Source: Shewanella fidelis ATCC BAA-318 (GTDB lineage: Bacteria > Pseudomonadota > Gammaproteobacteria > Enterobacterales > Shewanellaceae). Taken from it: a stretch of 64,000 nt of DNA. Shown here one piece after another: positions 55,148-63,811 of this stretch; the stretch's first letter is position 1; every line of letters starts with the position of its first letter. The position numbers were made by a program, and so were the translations under genes. The notes beneath the pieces were generated by a model. It was not told where the DNA came from and ran no database searches. It was given only the letters and a program-made list of their open reading frames with translations. The stretch covers positions 124,001-188,000 of the forward strand of contig NZ_JADX01000010.1 in the NCBI RefSeq assembly GCF_000518605.1. The letters are read 5' to 3'.

Positions 55148-56131
55148 ATGGACATTAGCATGGCAACAGATCAACAAGCGATAGACACTAATACCTTGAA
55201 CGAGCTTCATTGGTTAATCGATATGGTACAAACCATAGAGGTTGGTTTAGTAGTACTCGATCGCGACTATAACATCCAACTGTGGAATGGTTTTATGGAA
55301 AATCACAGTGGTGTAAGTCCAAACTCAATCAAAGGTCAGAATCTATTTCAACAGTTTGATTATTTGCCAGCAAAATGGCTAAAACAAAAAATGGAGTCGG
55401 TTTACCTATTACAAAACCGCGCTTTCATTAGCTGGGAACAACGACCTTTTATTTTTGAGTTTAAAAACTATCGGCCTATTACAGGTAGAGCCGACTTTAT
55501 GTACCAGAATGTCACACTGTTGCCGCTGTCTTCGTTAACAGGTGAGATCACCCATATCAGTATGATTGTCTATGACGTTACCGATGTGGCTATCAATAAG
55601 TTACAACTAAAGTCAGCCAATGAACGTTTAGAGTATTTAAGCCAAATAGATGGACTGACTCAGCTATATAATCGTCGTTATTGGGAGATCTGTTTACAAA
55701 AAGAGTTTGATCGATACGCACGTTATGGCAGCACAACCAGCTTAGTGATGCTCGATATTGACCACTTCAAAGCGATAAATGACACCTATGGCCATCAAGC
55801 GGGTGATAGAGTTATTCAGAACGTATCGCATATTATTAAAAAGTCACTGCGAGAAACCGATTGTGCCGGACGTTACGGAGGTGAAGAGTTCGGTGTTATT
55901 TTAGCAAATACGCCGGCTGAAAATGCGCTATTTTTTGCCGAACGCTTACGTAAGAAGATCGAACAATCTGAAATTATGTATGAAGAACAGCTAATTAAAG
56001 TCACCATCAGTTTAGGTATTTGCGATATCAAGCCTGACATGACAGATTGTGATATTTGGTTGGCTCAAGCAGACCAAGCACTCTATCAAGCCAAAGAAGC
56101 TGGCCGTAACTGCAGTATCACCCAGCAATGA
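55148..56131 (+). CDS. PAS-GGDEF diguanylate cyclase
   Basis: A 327-residue soluble protein. A PAS domain covers about 20-140 (LIDMVQTIEVGLVVLDRDYNIQLWNGFM), joined by a coiled linker (LKSANERLEYLSQ) to a GGDEF domain (IDGLTQLYNRRYWE onwards). The active-site motif is GGEEF (GRYGGEEFGVIL), compatible with c-di-GMP synthesis from two GTP, and an RxxD inhibitory site (RETD) sits five residues before it, so product feedback is expected. The gene is translationally coupled to the REC-CheC gene. The two together probably tune motility against biofilm formation (inference). Confidence 0.92.
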   Translation: MDISMATDQQAIDTNTLNELHWLIDMVQTIEVGLVVLDRDYNIQLWNGFMENHSGVSPNSIKGQNLFQQFDYLPAKWLKQKMESVYLLQNRAFISWEQRPFIFEFKNYRPITGRADFMYQNVTLLPLSSLTGEITHISMIVYDVTDVAINKLQLKSANERLEYLSQIDGLTQLYNRRYWEICLQKEFDRYARYGSTTSLVMLDIDHFKAINDTYGHQAGDRVIQNVSHIIKKSLRETDCAGRYGGEEFGVILANTPAENALFFAERLRKKIEQSEIMYEEQLIKVTISLGICDIKPDMTDCDIWLAQADQALYQAKEAGRNCSITQQ

Positions 56132-56140
56132 ACTACAAAC

Positions 56141-56170
56141 AAAAATGCCCATCATTCGATGGGCATTTTT
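56141..56170. terminator. Bidirectional intrinsic terminator
   Basis: AAAAATGCCCATC pairs perfectly with GATGGGCATTTTT around ATTC, between the GGDEF stop and the rraB stop. T-runs are present on both strands. Confidence 0.92.
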
Positions 56171-56193
56171 GTGTGTATGCTGATACTTGAAGA

Positions 56194-56601
56194 CTAGTGC
56201 AGGTCTTCGTCGTCATATTCATCTTCGTCTCTGACTTCTTCGCCATTTTCGTCGATAAAATAAGTGCCCCAACCGTCATAATCGATTTTTTGCTTAGCAG
56301 CTAAAGTCAGCATCTTTTCGCATGCTTCGTCTAATAACTCTGTCTCTAGCAAATGAGTAGCCACAGCATCAAAGCAGTAGATCATCGAGCCATCTTCTAG
56401 CTCCATCTCTTCTGCATCATTGACTTCATAACCAAGTTTAAACGCATCAACAGCCGCTTTTTCTAAACGATCGAAATTGGTCGATGAAAAGTGATGCTCA
56501 ATTGTGTATTCAACATCTGGCATTGAACCATCGGCAAGGATAGCTTCAACGATTTCACGGTTCTCTTGTTTCTGTTGCTTTAACTGACGTTCAATAGACA
56601 T
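56194..56601 (-). CDS. rraB: Regulator of ribonuclease E activity RraB
   Basis: The 135-residue acidic protein matches RraB (YjgD): an N-terminal helical part ([21 protein letters not shown]), [18 protein letters not shown], and the conserved C-terminal [10 protein letters not shown] followed by an Asp/Glu-rich tail. RraB binds RNase E in the cytoplasm and lowers its activity, changing mRNA decay. GAGGAG lies six bases before the ATG. It sits 29 bases downstream of plsC on the minus strand, possibly in the same transcript. Confidence 0.93.
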   Translation of the reverse strand: MSIERQLKQQKQENREIVEAILADGSMPDVEYTIEHHFSSTNFDRLEKAAVDAFKLGYEVNDAEEMELEDGSMIYCFDAVATHLLETELLDEACEKMLTLAAKQKIDYDGWGTYFIDENGEEVRDEDEYDDEDLH

Positions 56602-56630
56602 CGGTAACTCCTCAAAAATTTCGCGACCGA

Positions 56631-57359
56631 TTATACCGCTTTGGCCATTAATGCAGAAGCTTCTTGATTCAACTGCGACAATTTTTCCGCCATCATGGTA
56701 TGAATACGCTTAGAAAGCTCTTTCACTTGAGTTTTATCAATCCCTGCGGTGTCAATTGGGTCCATCATCTCAATAATAACCACACCGTTGTTCCAACGGT
56801 TTAATTTAATATGACCTTGGTTAGATGCTAATACAGGAACCATAGGCACGCCAGCGGCTATCGCAGTATAGAATGCCCCAGCTTTAAATGGCAGTAGACC
56901 CTTACCACGTGAGCGAGTACCTTCAGGGAAGATCCACACTGATAAGCACTTTTCTTTAATCTTGCGAGCTGTCGCCGCCATCGTATCAAACGCTTTACTG
57001 CGGTTTTTACGGTCGATCAAAATATTACCTGACAACCAGTAAATCTGACCAAATAGTGGCATCCACGCTAAGCTTTTTTTACCTAAGCTGACAGTTCCCT
57101 TAGGCACGATAGCTGTGTGGGTGAACATATCATAGTTGTTTTGGTGATTTGCTAGGAAAATACAAGGCTTATCGCTTTGCTTTTCTGCGTTACGCACAAT
57201 CACTTTAATGCCTAAAACTGGCGCCGCCCACGAAAAAACTTTGGCGAACATATGTACGTTATCTCGATGACGAGGACGTAAAATACACGCTAAGCCACCG
57301 ATAAAAAACGCTAAAATCAGCATGACTGACAAGATCAAACATCTAAGGATTAACAGCAC
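56631..57359 (-). CDS. plsC: 1-acyl-sn-glycerol-3-phosphate acyltransferase
   Basis: The 242-residue protein has two N-terminal hydrophobic segments and the acyltransferase motifs in order: NHQNNYD (the H-x4-D catalytic pair), the GKKSLAWMP substrate region and [11 protein letters not shown] (acyl-acceptor binding). It acylates lysophosphatidic acid to phosphatidic acid at the inner membrane. I use the GTG at 57357-57359, which has GGGAG six bases upstream and aligns with the start of the Escherichia coli protein; the longer frame starts with a TTG fourteen codons upstream. Confidence 0.93.
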   Translation of the reverse strand: MLLILRCLILSVMLILAFFIGGLACILRPRHRDNVHMFAKVFSWAAPVLGIKVIVRNAEKQSDKPCIFLANHQNNYDMFTHTAIVPKGTVSLGKKSLAWMPLFGQIYWLSGNILIDRKNRSKAFDTMAATARKIKEKCLSVWIFPEGTRSRGKGLLPFKAGAFYTAIAAGVPMVPVLASNQGHIKLNRWNNGVVIIEMMDPIDTAGIDKTQVKELSKRIHTMMAEKLSQLNQEASALMAKAV

Positions 57360-57577
57360 TATAATCTCCCGCGATTTAATTGGCGCCAGTATAGCCACCA
57401 ACTAAGTGCGACTCAATATAAATACGACTTATGTCGATGAACAATAGTTTACACGTGTAGTCTGAATATAAGGCTAACCACGTGTAAAACAACGCAACTT
57501 TAGTGCAAATGACTTAACTGAACTTTAATCGCGATGAATTTTCCGCGAATTTTAGCCCAGTTTAGCTAAGTGTAAGG

Positions 57578-58387
57578 TCAGACCTGCGTTGGCTCTTGCG
57601 CATTTACAGCGCTCTGGTCCATGTTTGATTTGCGCTTAAAATTAAGCAGTAATCTGAAGATAATAGCACTCAGCGCTAAGGTTGATACTATTGCTGCCCC
57701 ACTTGGTAAATCTAAGCTAGCTGATAGAACTAAACCTGCAATATAACCCACTAAGCCCACTGCATAAGCTAACAAAAGCTTAAAGCGACCATAGTAATGG
57801 TTTACCGCTAGCGCAGGTAAAATAAGACTACTAAAGACTAAGTAAACCCCAACCAATTCAACAGATAGGGTGATCACTATGGCAAATATCAAGTAAAACG
57901 CACGCCCAGCTAACAGCTGAGGCTTGTAAATTAACGCCGCTAAAATAGAGATATAAAGACAAGCTGGTAACACTAATTGACTCCAGCTAACCCATAAAAT
58001 CTGCCCCGACATTAATTCTTTAAGCATCTCTGCGCCATGAGGATCGTTTGACAATAACAACATGGCAGCGACTGCTGCTAGCACGTAGAAACAGCCAATT
58101 ATCGCTTCTAGCTCATCGGCCATTCGCTTAGATAACCAAGCAATAAAACCCGCCCCACCGATAGCAAAAATCGCTGGCATCCACACATGTGAGAAAGGCA
58201 GCGCTTCAATATCGTGATTCATGTGGCCTACGATCGCACCGAGTGCCGCCACTTGTGCAATGGCTAAGTCGATAAAAATAATGCCGCGCTTAAGCACTTG
58301 CTGACCCAATACCACATGGGTCGATAGAACTAAAATACCAGCGACAAAGGCGGGTAATAAAATAGAGAGAAGATCGAGATCAAACAT
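57578..58387 (-). CDS. Metal ABC transporter permease (ZnuB/MntB-type)
   Basis: A 269-residue protein with about eight membrane helices and the ABC-3 permease pattern (GQQVLKRGIIFIDLAIAQVAALG near residue 29, later LVGVYLVFSSLILPALAV). It would form the membrane channel for zinc, manganese or iron. It follows the solute-binding protein gene by 109 bases on the same strand. No ABC ATPase gene is present here: the next gene downstream is plsC, so the ATPase must be encoded elsewhere or shared. Confidence 0.9.
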   Translation of the reverse strand: MFDLDLLSILLPAFVAGILVLSTHVVLGQQVLKRGIIFIDLAIAQVAALGAIVGHMNHDIEALPFSHVWMPAIFAIGGAGFIAWLSKRMADELEAIIGCFYVLAAVAAMLLLSNDPHGAEMLKELMSGQILWVSWSQLVLPACLYISILAALIYKPQLLAGRAFYLIFAIVITLSVELVGVYLVFSSLILPALAVNHYYGRFKLLLAYAVGLVGYIAGLVLSASLDLPSGAAIVSTLALSAIIFRLLLNFKRKSNMDQSAVNAQEPTQV

Positions 58388-58496
58388 AACTAAACTCTTC
58401 TTATATAAGGAAAGCTAGCATGGAGCGATATTCACCACTCCATCCTAGTATACGCGCGTTCAAGCTAAGATTAACCTGAACGCACTTTAGGCTCAG

Positions 58497-59426
58497 TTAC
58501 TGCTTAGCACTTAACAGTAAATCGATTGCACTGTCATATAAGCTGAACAGATCAACACTTTGGTCATTACCACCTACCGACATAGGTAACACCAATACTG
58601 GCAGCTTTGAGCGCTCCGCTAACCAATCAGCACCACGCTCACTTTGATAAGATGCAATAACAATAGCTAACACATCACCTTGCTTAGCACGGTTCAGCAA
58701 GCTTGCTAAATGTGAACTGCTTGGCGGGATCCCAGGCTTAGGTTCCAAATCGGCAACTTGCTCTATTCCCAACCAGTTAAACAGGTATCTGAAACTAGAG
58801 TGGTAAGCAATCACCTTACTGCCTTGCAGTGGCTTAGCTTTGGCTTGCCAATTAGGGATCGCGGCTTGCCAGCGTTTGCTAAAGCTTGCAAGCGCAGCCT
58901 CATACTCAGACTTGGCATCAGGATCTAGCACGATCATCTTAGCCGTTAATGCCTTAGCGACATCCAGCATACGTACAGGATCAAAGTGTAAATGTGGATT
59001 ACCTTTAGCGTGCACATCGCCCATAGAGCGATCGACTGATGCTAATTGATCTAAGGTTTCAATCTGCTCTGCAGCAAAAAACAAACCTTGGTCAGTCGAA
59101 CGTACTTTGGCATTAGCCGATTTCATCTGCAGCATAGGTAACCAACCTACCTCGAGATCTGCACCAGCACAAATCGCCAGATCCGCTTGACGCATTTTAG
59201 CAATCAAGCTTGGGCGCGCTTGTACTTGATGCGGATCTTGCAACGCGGTTGTAGCAGAGTAGATCTTAGCATCGGGGGCGAGTTCTTTCGCTAATGCAGC
59301 ATATTCAGGCTCACAAGCAAAAATGTTAAGCCCTGCCACAGCGTTGTTAGCAACACCTAATGTCAGTGCTAGTGTTAGTGCTTTTAGACCTTTTGATAAA
59401 GACAATTTAGAATTGGTGCGCACCAT
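58497..59426 (-). CDS. Metal ABC transporter solute-binding protein (ZnuA-like)
   Basis: A 309-residue protein with a signal peptide (cleavage after NAVAG, near residue 32). The cluster A-I family pattern is visible: FACEPEYAALAKELAPDA, LQDPHQVQARPS (first His ligand), GNPHLHFDP (second) and IAYHSSFRYLFNWLG (third), with late acidic residues completing the site. The His set is typical of zinc or manganese binders. There is no His-rich loop between the first and second ligands as in ZnuA. Its first codons overlap the end of the outer-membrane gene by 20 bases, so the two are translationally coupled. Confidence 0.9.
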   Translation of the reverse strand: MVRTNSKLSLSKGLKALTLALTLGVANNAVAGLNIFACEPEYAALAKELAPDAKIYSATTALQDPHQVQARPSLIAKMRQADLAICAGADLEVGWLPMLQMKSANAKVRSTDQGLFFAAEQIETLDQLASVDRSMGDVHAKGNPHLHFDPVRMLDVAKALTAKMIVLDPDAKSEYEAALASFSKRWQAAIPNWQAKAKPLQGSKVIAYHSSFRYLFNWLGIEQVADLEPKPGIPPSSSHLASLLNRAKQGDVLAIVIASYQSERGADWLAERSKLPVLVLPMSVGGNDQSVDLFSLYDSAIDLLLSAKQ

Positions 59427-60618
59427 GAGCCCCCAGAGTCATTACATATTGCAAAGTAATTACGTTATCGTCTTCAATACCATCAAAGTTTGTGCCTTTT
59501 TGATTAGTGTATTGTAGACGTACTGTAGAGAAGTGACTGTGGTGCCAAGCTAGGCTCACTTCAGTTTCTTTCAGCTTTTGCGGGTCAAAGTGATCACCAT
59601 GCATCATCTGTGTATCAACTTCGCCGTAACGCAGACCTGCTGACCAGTGCGGTGAGAATTGATAAACACTGCTTAGGTACCAACCTTCCTGATAATCTTT
59701 ACCGCCTTCACCGTGACCATGTTCTTCATGCTCTTCATCTTCATGGTGCTCTTCAAATGGTTTAAAGTCGGTCACTCTAAAGTATTCACCACTTACTGTA
59801 AGGTGTTGATACTTATAGTTGCCGCTTGGTGCCCACTTATATACAAAATCAGCCACATAAGTGTTTTCACCAGTGTATTGTGCGCTATGGCTATGGTCAT
59901 GGCCATGATCGGTATGTTCTTCAGGCTCTGCATGATCGTGCTCTTCAGCAGCTGTCATACGGCCGTTTTCATTACGTAAGTAACTTAAACCAGCCTGCCA
60001 TGAGCTATTGTCACCAATATCGCCACCAAACTTAGTGAAGGCTGTGTATACACCTAAGTTCTCAAAATCACGCTCGCCGTGCTCATCTTCGGCGCGCATG
60101 CTGTCACCCTTAAATGCTTCAACGCCCATTGTCCAATAGAGATCTGTTGGCGCAACATAGCTTAAACGCACACCGTCATCAAAGTAGTGACTACCTAAGA
60201 AAGCGCGGTAAGCCGCAGGGCGATCAGAAAATGAGTCTGTGTGCACATGTTGGTTATTAAGGTAACCAATATCAGATAAGAAACGACCTGCACGAATAGA
60301 GAAACCGCCAGGCATTGCCAATGTTTGGATGAAGGCCTCTTCTAAACCAAGTTCAGTTTCGCCATCGTGAATTTCAACGATTGCAGTCAGTTTACCGTAA
60401 AACATATCGTCGATATTGGCACTTAACGCAAGCTCTGTATGGCCTAAACCAAAGCCTTCAACACGTTCTGTCATAGGTCGATCAGCACTTTGATAATAGC
60501 CATCAAGTACAGCGCTAATAGCCGGATTAGTTAAGGTTGGATCATTTGCCAAAGCTTGAGTAGAAATTAGCGCGCACGCCGCTGCTACACCTGTTAGGCG
60601 CATAGTTGAAACAGTCAT
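59407..60618 (-). CDS. His-rich outer-membrane protein of the zinc cluster
   Basis: A 403-residue protein with a signal peptide (cleavage after ALA, near residue 24) and a porin-like alternating-strand pattern ending GAHQF. Two loops are extremely rich in His, Asp and Glu: around residues 220-245 (EEHDHAEPEEHTDHGHDHSH) and 288-308 (EEHHEDEEHEEHGHGEGG). Such loops bind zinc or other divalent metals. The protein is too short for a TonB-dependent receptor and shows no plug domain, so passive zinc uptake or capture at the surface is likely. It is the first gene of a unit with the solute-binding protein and permease. GGAG lies five bases before the ATG. Confidence 0.8.
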   Translation of the reverse strand: MTVSTMRLTGVAAACALISTQALANDPTLTNPAISAVLDGYYQSADRPMTERVEGFGLGHTELALSANIDDMFYGKLTAIVEIHDGETELGLEEAFIQTLAMPGGFSIRAGRFLSDIGYLNNQHVHTDSFSDRPAAYRAFLGSHYFDDGVRLSYVAPTDLYWTMGVEAFKGDSMRAEDEHGERDFENLGVYTAFTKFGGDIGDNSSWQAGLSYLRNENGRMTAAEEHDHAEPEEHTDHGHDHSHSAQYTGENTYVADFVYKWAPSGNYKYQHLTVSGEYFRVTDFKPFEEHHEDEEHEEHGHGEGGKDYQEGWYLSSVYQFSPHWSAGLRYGEVDTQMMHGDHFDPQKLKETEVSLAWHHSHFSTVRLQYTNQKGTNFDGIEDDNVITLQYVMTLGAHGAHQF

Positions 60619-60700
60619 ATTTACTCCGAAATACAGCTAAGCCTTCCCCGTGGGAATACTCAAAAATTCTTATTAGTTAGTTGTTTTATAAAATGAAGAA

Positions 60701-60991
60701 TTACGCTGCTACTGGAGGGGCGCGGCTTTGGAAGAAACTCACATGACGTGAGTAAAATACTGGAAGAATGTACTCTTGGCTCTCAACTCCCTGACGCTCA
60801 ATCGCTATTTTAAGTTCACAACTTGGCAGCAGGTTGTTGACCTGGTGTTGGTGATAACACAGAGTACAATGGTTTGTAGCGCCATCGTCCAAATGACTCA
60901 GACTATGAGCGGACGCCGCAAATGACAGGCACAGGAATACGGCAAGCAGCCCCATTACCAGTTTCTGTTTTACGTTACTCATTAGAATCAC
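60701..60991 (-). CDS. Small secreted protein with HxxC/CxxxH motif, DUF2946-like
   Basis: A 96-residue protein with a signal peptide (cleavage after ASA near residue 28). The mature start reads HSLSHLDDGATNHCTLCYHQHQ, with H-C-x2-C-x2-H as a likely metal site, then a single helical part and the end SRAPPVAA. The C-x2-C and RAPP ending resemble DUF2946-type proteins, which accompany metal transport genes. It lies 82 bases upstream of the His-rich outer-membrane gene on the same strand, so it may be part of the zinc cluster. The start is a GTG at 60989-60991 with AAGG eight bases upstream, or an ATG three codons later. Confidence 0.65.
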   Translation of the reverse strand: MILMSNVKQKLVMGLLAVFLCLSFAASAHSLSHLDDGATNHCTLCYHQHQVNNLLPSCELKIAIERQGVESQEYILPVFYSRHVSFFQSRAPPVAA

Positions 60992-61368
60992 AGTGTTAAC
61001 CTTGTGTATTAAAACGTGACAAGTTTATGTGGCTGATTATGTAAGTCAAGCCTTAATCTACCTCAAGTGTTGCAAAGTATTCATCCAGTAACACCACAGT
61101 TAACTAAGTTTTTTATTGGTGATCCCTTAGTATAAGTAGAGGATTAGTTTTCACCAGCAAATTAAGACATTACTAATCCACGAGCTCCGCATCGGCTCTA
61201 CGCTCACAAAAATCAGCTTTAAAAGGCCCCAAATTATTGTGAACAACATCACCTAAACTTGATGGCTAATTAATACTGTCTTAAGCTCTAACAACTAATA
61301 TTGCTAACATCAAATGATATCTATCGTGATATTAGACAAGAGTTTATCTATTGAAAGGCGCAATTATC
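60992..61368. other. Intergenic region between the zinc cluster and a small plus-strand ORF
   Basis: A 377-base AT-rich gap between divergent genes. It should hold promoters for the metal cluster and for the 41-residue ORF. I looked for a Zur-type palindrome (TGTTATA-x-TATAACA) and found none. Confidence 0.5.
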
Positions 61369-61494
61369 ATGCTTGAATTTATTCGCTCAAACCTAAAGCT
61401 TATCATCATGACCACGCTGTTTTTTGTCTTAATTCTTGGCGGGATTTATTACGTCGAATCGGCATTAGAAGCTCAAGTTCAAGTCATCGACTAA
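61369..61494 (+). CDS. 41-residue single-helix membrane peptide
   Basis: An ATG with AAAGG ten bases upstream opens a peptide of 41 residues: a short basic N-terminus (FIRSNLK), one strong membrane helix (about 11-28, LIIMTTLFFVLILGGIYY) and an acidic tail (ESALEAQVQVID). The positive-inside rule puts the tail in the periplasm. A perfect 11-bp hairpin follows the stop. The layout (ribosome binding site, full hydrophobic helix, own 3' hairpin) supports a real gene. I do not recognise the family. Confidence 0.55.
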   Translation: MLEFIRSNLKLIIMTTLFFVLILGGIYYVESALEAQVQVID

Positions 61495-61503
61495 TATTTA
61501 AAA

Positions 61504-61534
61504 TACCGATTAGTAATAACACTACTAATCGGTA
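61504..61534 (+). terminator. Hairpin after the 41-residue ORF
   Basis: TACCGATTAGT pairs perfectly with ACTAATCGGTA over a nine-base loop, ten bases after the stop. It lacks a T-tract, so it may stabilise the 3' end rather than terminate. Confidence 0.5.
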
Positions 61535-61598
61535 AAACTATTGCAGTCAATTATTAACTCAACGAGCTCAATAGTGACTGCAATAAGATCTCAACAAA

Positions 61599-61934
61599 TT
61601 AGCGATACTTTTGCAGGTGCTCGCTGTTATCCACCTCTTCCTCTATCGGCGCTTCAATAACCTTTAGGCTATCCATCAAGTGGCTAATGAACATCGCCAG
61701 AATACAACCTATAGCGACAGGCATTGCAATCGAACGAGCTTCAACGTCAAAGTAGCTCAATGCAAATAAGCTAACTCCGCCGTAAAAACCGATAATTTTG
61801 ACCCAAGATAAAATCACATTCTTACCCAACCAAGCTTGGCAAGAAGGACATTGGATTTCACTTCTCAATCCTTTGCCTCTGATGTTTGCAATTTTATCGA
61901 TCGCAATCTCCTTAGAACAATGACTACATATCAC
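61599..61934 (-). CDS. Zinc-ribbon membrane protein, function unknown
   Basis: A 111-residue protein. Its N-terminus has two Cys pairs, CSHC at 3-6 and CPSC at about 29-32, as in a small zinc ribbon. Two membrane helices follow at about 44-62 and 69-88, and the C-terminus is acidic (EEEVDNSEH). Such zinc-ribbon plus two-helix proteins are common and uncharacterised. The start is a GTG at 61932-61934 with GAGAG about nine bases upstream; no ATG lies before the first Cys pair. Confidence 0.6.
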   Translation of the reverse strand: MICSHCSKEIAIDKIANIRGKGLRSEIQCPSCQAWLGKNVILSWVKIIGFYGGVSLFALSYFDVEARSIAMPVAIGCILAMFISHLMDSLKVIEAPIEEEVDNSEHLQKYR

Positions 61935-62112
61935 TCGCGGTATCTCTCTTTAAGGTTATTCCGATTAGATTCTACCCAATTAGGGGCGTAAGAGTTTAGC
62001 AAATTTATCGGTATATTCGCTATTTTACTTACCACTATCACAATAACAAATCGACAGTTTTCCAAAGGCGTAATATTATTACAAGGTCCTGGGAATTAAC
62101 GGAAACACCTAA

Positions 62113-63729
62113 ATGCATAAATTGCTGCCCAAATTTTTACTCATTATTTTGTGCTTATGCTCGTTTGCATCAGCAGCAGAAAATACTGAGTTAACTAATA
62201 ATCTCAATAAAATACAAAGCTTAATTGATAGCGATGTAAAAGCATTACCGCACACTAAAGGCGAAATTAAGAACTTTCTTGAGTATCGTATCGGCCGTAA
62301 TGCAGCCTTATTGCAAGAAACGTTAAAAGAGCAGATGGACGGTACAAACCCTGATCTTGCTTTTTTAAAGCCATATATTGCTAAACAACTTGCCTTTACT
62401 GATAGCGTTGAAGCTTACTTTGCTAAGCAAAAAACCACGCTAATGAGTGAGGTTGGTGCAGACGGCGATCGTAAGATCATGCTGGGCCTGATGCAGATCC
62501 AACGTGAACAAGACAAACTATTTACCTCTGAGCAAGAGCTATTAGTTTGGGGTAAAGCGGCTGGTATCGATGTTGAAGCGAAAACCACAGAGTTTATCTC
62601 TGCGTTAACTTCACGTGCTGATGACTTAAACAGCTTTGTTTATTACAACCAAGAGCGTTTAAGCCAAGCTGTTGCTGACGTACAAATTGCCGGTGCAGAT
62701 GTAAGCGCCGAGCAAAAAGCGTTAGTTGTTGAACTCAAAGAGCGCCTAGATCAAAGCTCAAGCAGCTTATCAACGACTATTGCCATCTTAGACTCACTTG
62801 GGCAAAACACTGCGCTTTATAAGCAAACATTGTTTAGCGTATCAGGTGATATCACGCAAGACGTACTGAACTTTGACGTTGCTAGCAGCCTACTAACTGA
62901 GTGGTTAACCATAGCTAAAACACAAGCGATGGAAAACGGTGCAGGCATCATGTTCAAGCTGATTGTTTTCTGCTTGATCTTGTTCCTATTTAGCCTAATC
63001 GGCAAAGTGGCAAAGCGTGTAGTTCAAACCGCTGTTAGCAACTCTAAGCTGAAGTTCAGCATGCTATTACAAGACTTCTTTATCTCACTATCAGGTAAAG
63101 TGGTATTTGCGTTAGGTTTATTGATTGCCCTGTCTCAGCTTGGTTTCGAGCTTGCACCGCTACTAGCTGGTTTCGGTATTGCCGGTGTGATCATTGGTTT
63201 TGCTTTACAAGACACCTTATCTAACTTCGCTTCAGGCATGATGATCTTAGTTTACCGTCCATTCGATGTTGGTGACTTGATCAACGCAGGTGGTGTAACA
63301 GGTCGTGTTAGCCACATGAGCTTAGTTTCAACCACAATTAAGACCTTAGATAACCAAAGACTGATTGTGCCAAACAACAAGATTTGGGGCGATACGATCA
63401 ATAACATCACCGTTGAACATCAACGCCGTGTTGATATGACTTTTGGTATTGGTTATGCCGATAACATTGAGCACGCAGAGCAAGTACTACGTGATATCGT
63501 TATGGCGCACCCACTAGTACTTAAAGATCCTGAGCCGACTATCAAGCTACACACGCTTGGTGAGTCATCAGTGGACTTTATTGTACGCCCTTGGGCTAAG
63601 CCTGAAGATTACTGGGATGTATATTGGGATATTACGCGTACCGTTAAAATGCGCTTTGACGCTGAAGGTATTAGCATTCCGTTCCCGCAACGCGATGTAC
63701 ATATTTATCAAACTGCACTTGAGAAGTAA
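62113..63729 (+). CDS. Mechanosensitive channel, MscS family, with large N-terminal domain
   Basis: A 538-residue protein with a signal peptide (cleavage near ASAAE, residue 21), a periplasmic helical region of about 240 residues, and then the MscS core. The pore helix and beta domain are clear: LIALSQLGFELAPLLAGFGIAGVIIGFALQD, FASGMMILVYRPFDVGDLI, then TTIKTLDNQRLIVPNNKIWG and a C-terminal alpha/beta domain ending in FPQRDVHIY. Such channels open under hypo-osmotic stress and release solutes. The N-terminal domain is larger than in small MscS and smaller than in MscK. The gene is monocistronic with a strong terminator. Confidence 0.93.
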   Translation: MHKLLPKFLLIILCLCSFASAAENTELTNNLNKIQSLIDSDVKALPHTKGEIKNFLEYRIGRNAALLQETLKEQMDGTNPDLAFLKPYIAKQLAFTDSVEAYFAKQKTTLMSEVGADGDRKIMLGLMQIQREQDKLFTSEQELLVWGKAAGIDVEAKTTEFISALTSRADDLNSFVYYNQERLSQAVADVQIAGADVSAEQKALVVELKERLDQSSSSLSTTIAILDSLGQNTALYKQTLFSVSGDITQDVLNFDVASSLLTEWLTIAKTQAMENGAGIMFKLIVFCLILFLFSLIGKVAKRVVQTAVSNSKLKFSMLLQDFFISLSGKVVFALGLLIALSQLGFELAPLLAGFGIAGVIIGFALQDTLSNFASGMMILVYRPFDVGDLINAGGVTGRVSHMSLVSTTIKTLDNQRLIVPNNKIWGDTINNITVEHQRRVDMTFGIGYADNIEHAEQVLRDIVMAHPLVLKDPEPTIKLHTLGESSVDFIVRPWAKPEDYWDVYWDITRTVKMRFDAEGISIPFPQRDVHIYQTALEK

Positions 63730-63747
63730 TCGAGTGTTCAGCTAAAT

Positions 63748-63784
63748 AAAAAGCCCCTGCAACAGATGTTGCAGGGGCTTTTTT
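63748..63784. terminator. Strong bidirectional intrinsic terminator
   Basis: AAAAAGCCCCTGCAAC pairs perfectly with GTTGCAGGGGCTTTTT around AGAT, between the MscS gene and fhs (convergent). T-runs are on both strands. Confidence 0.95.
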
Positions 63785-63811
63785 GTATCTATAAATAATA
63801 CCAATTAACGA

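Noticed and set aside
60619..61368. Zur box near the zinc cluster
   Set aside because: No TGTTATA-type palindrome was found; only a bare TTTTATAAAA at 60684-60693, which is common in AT-rich DNA.
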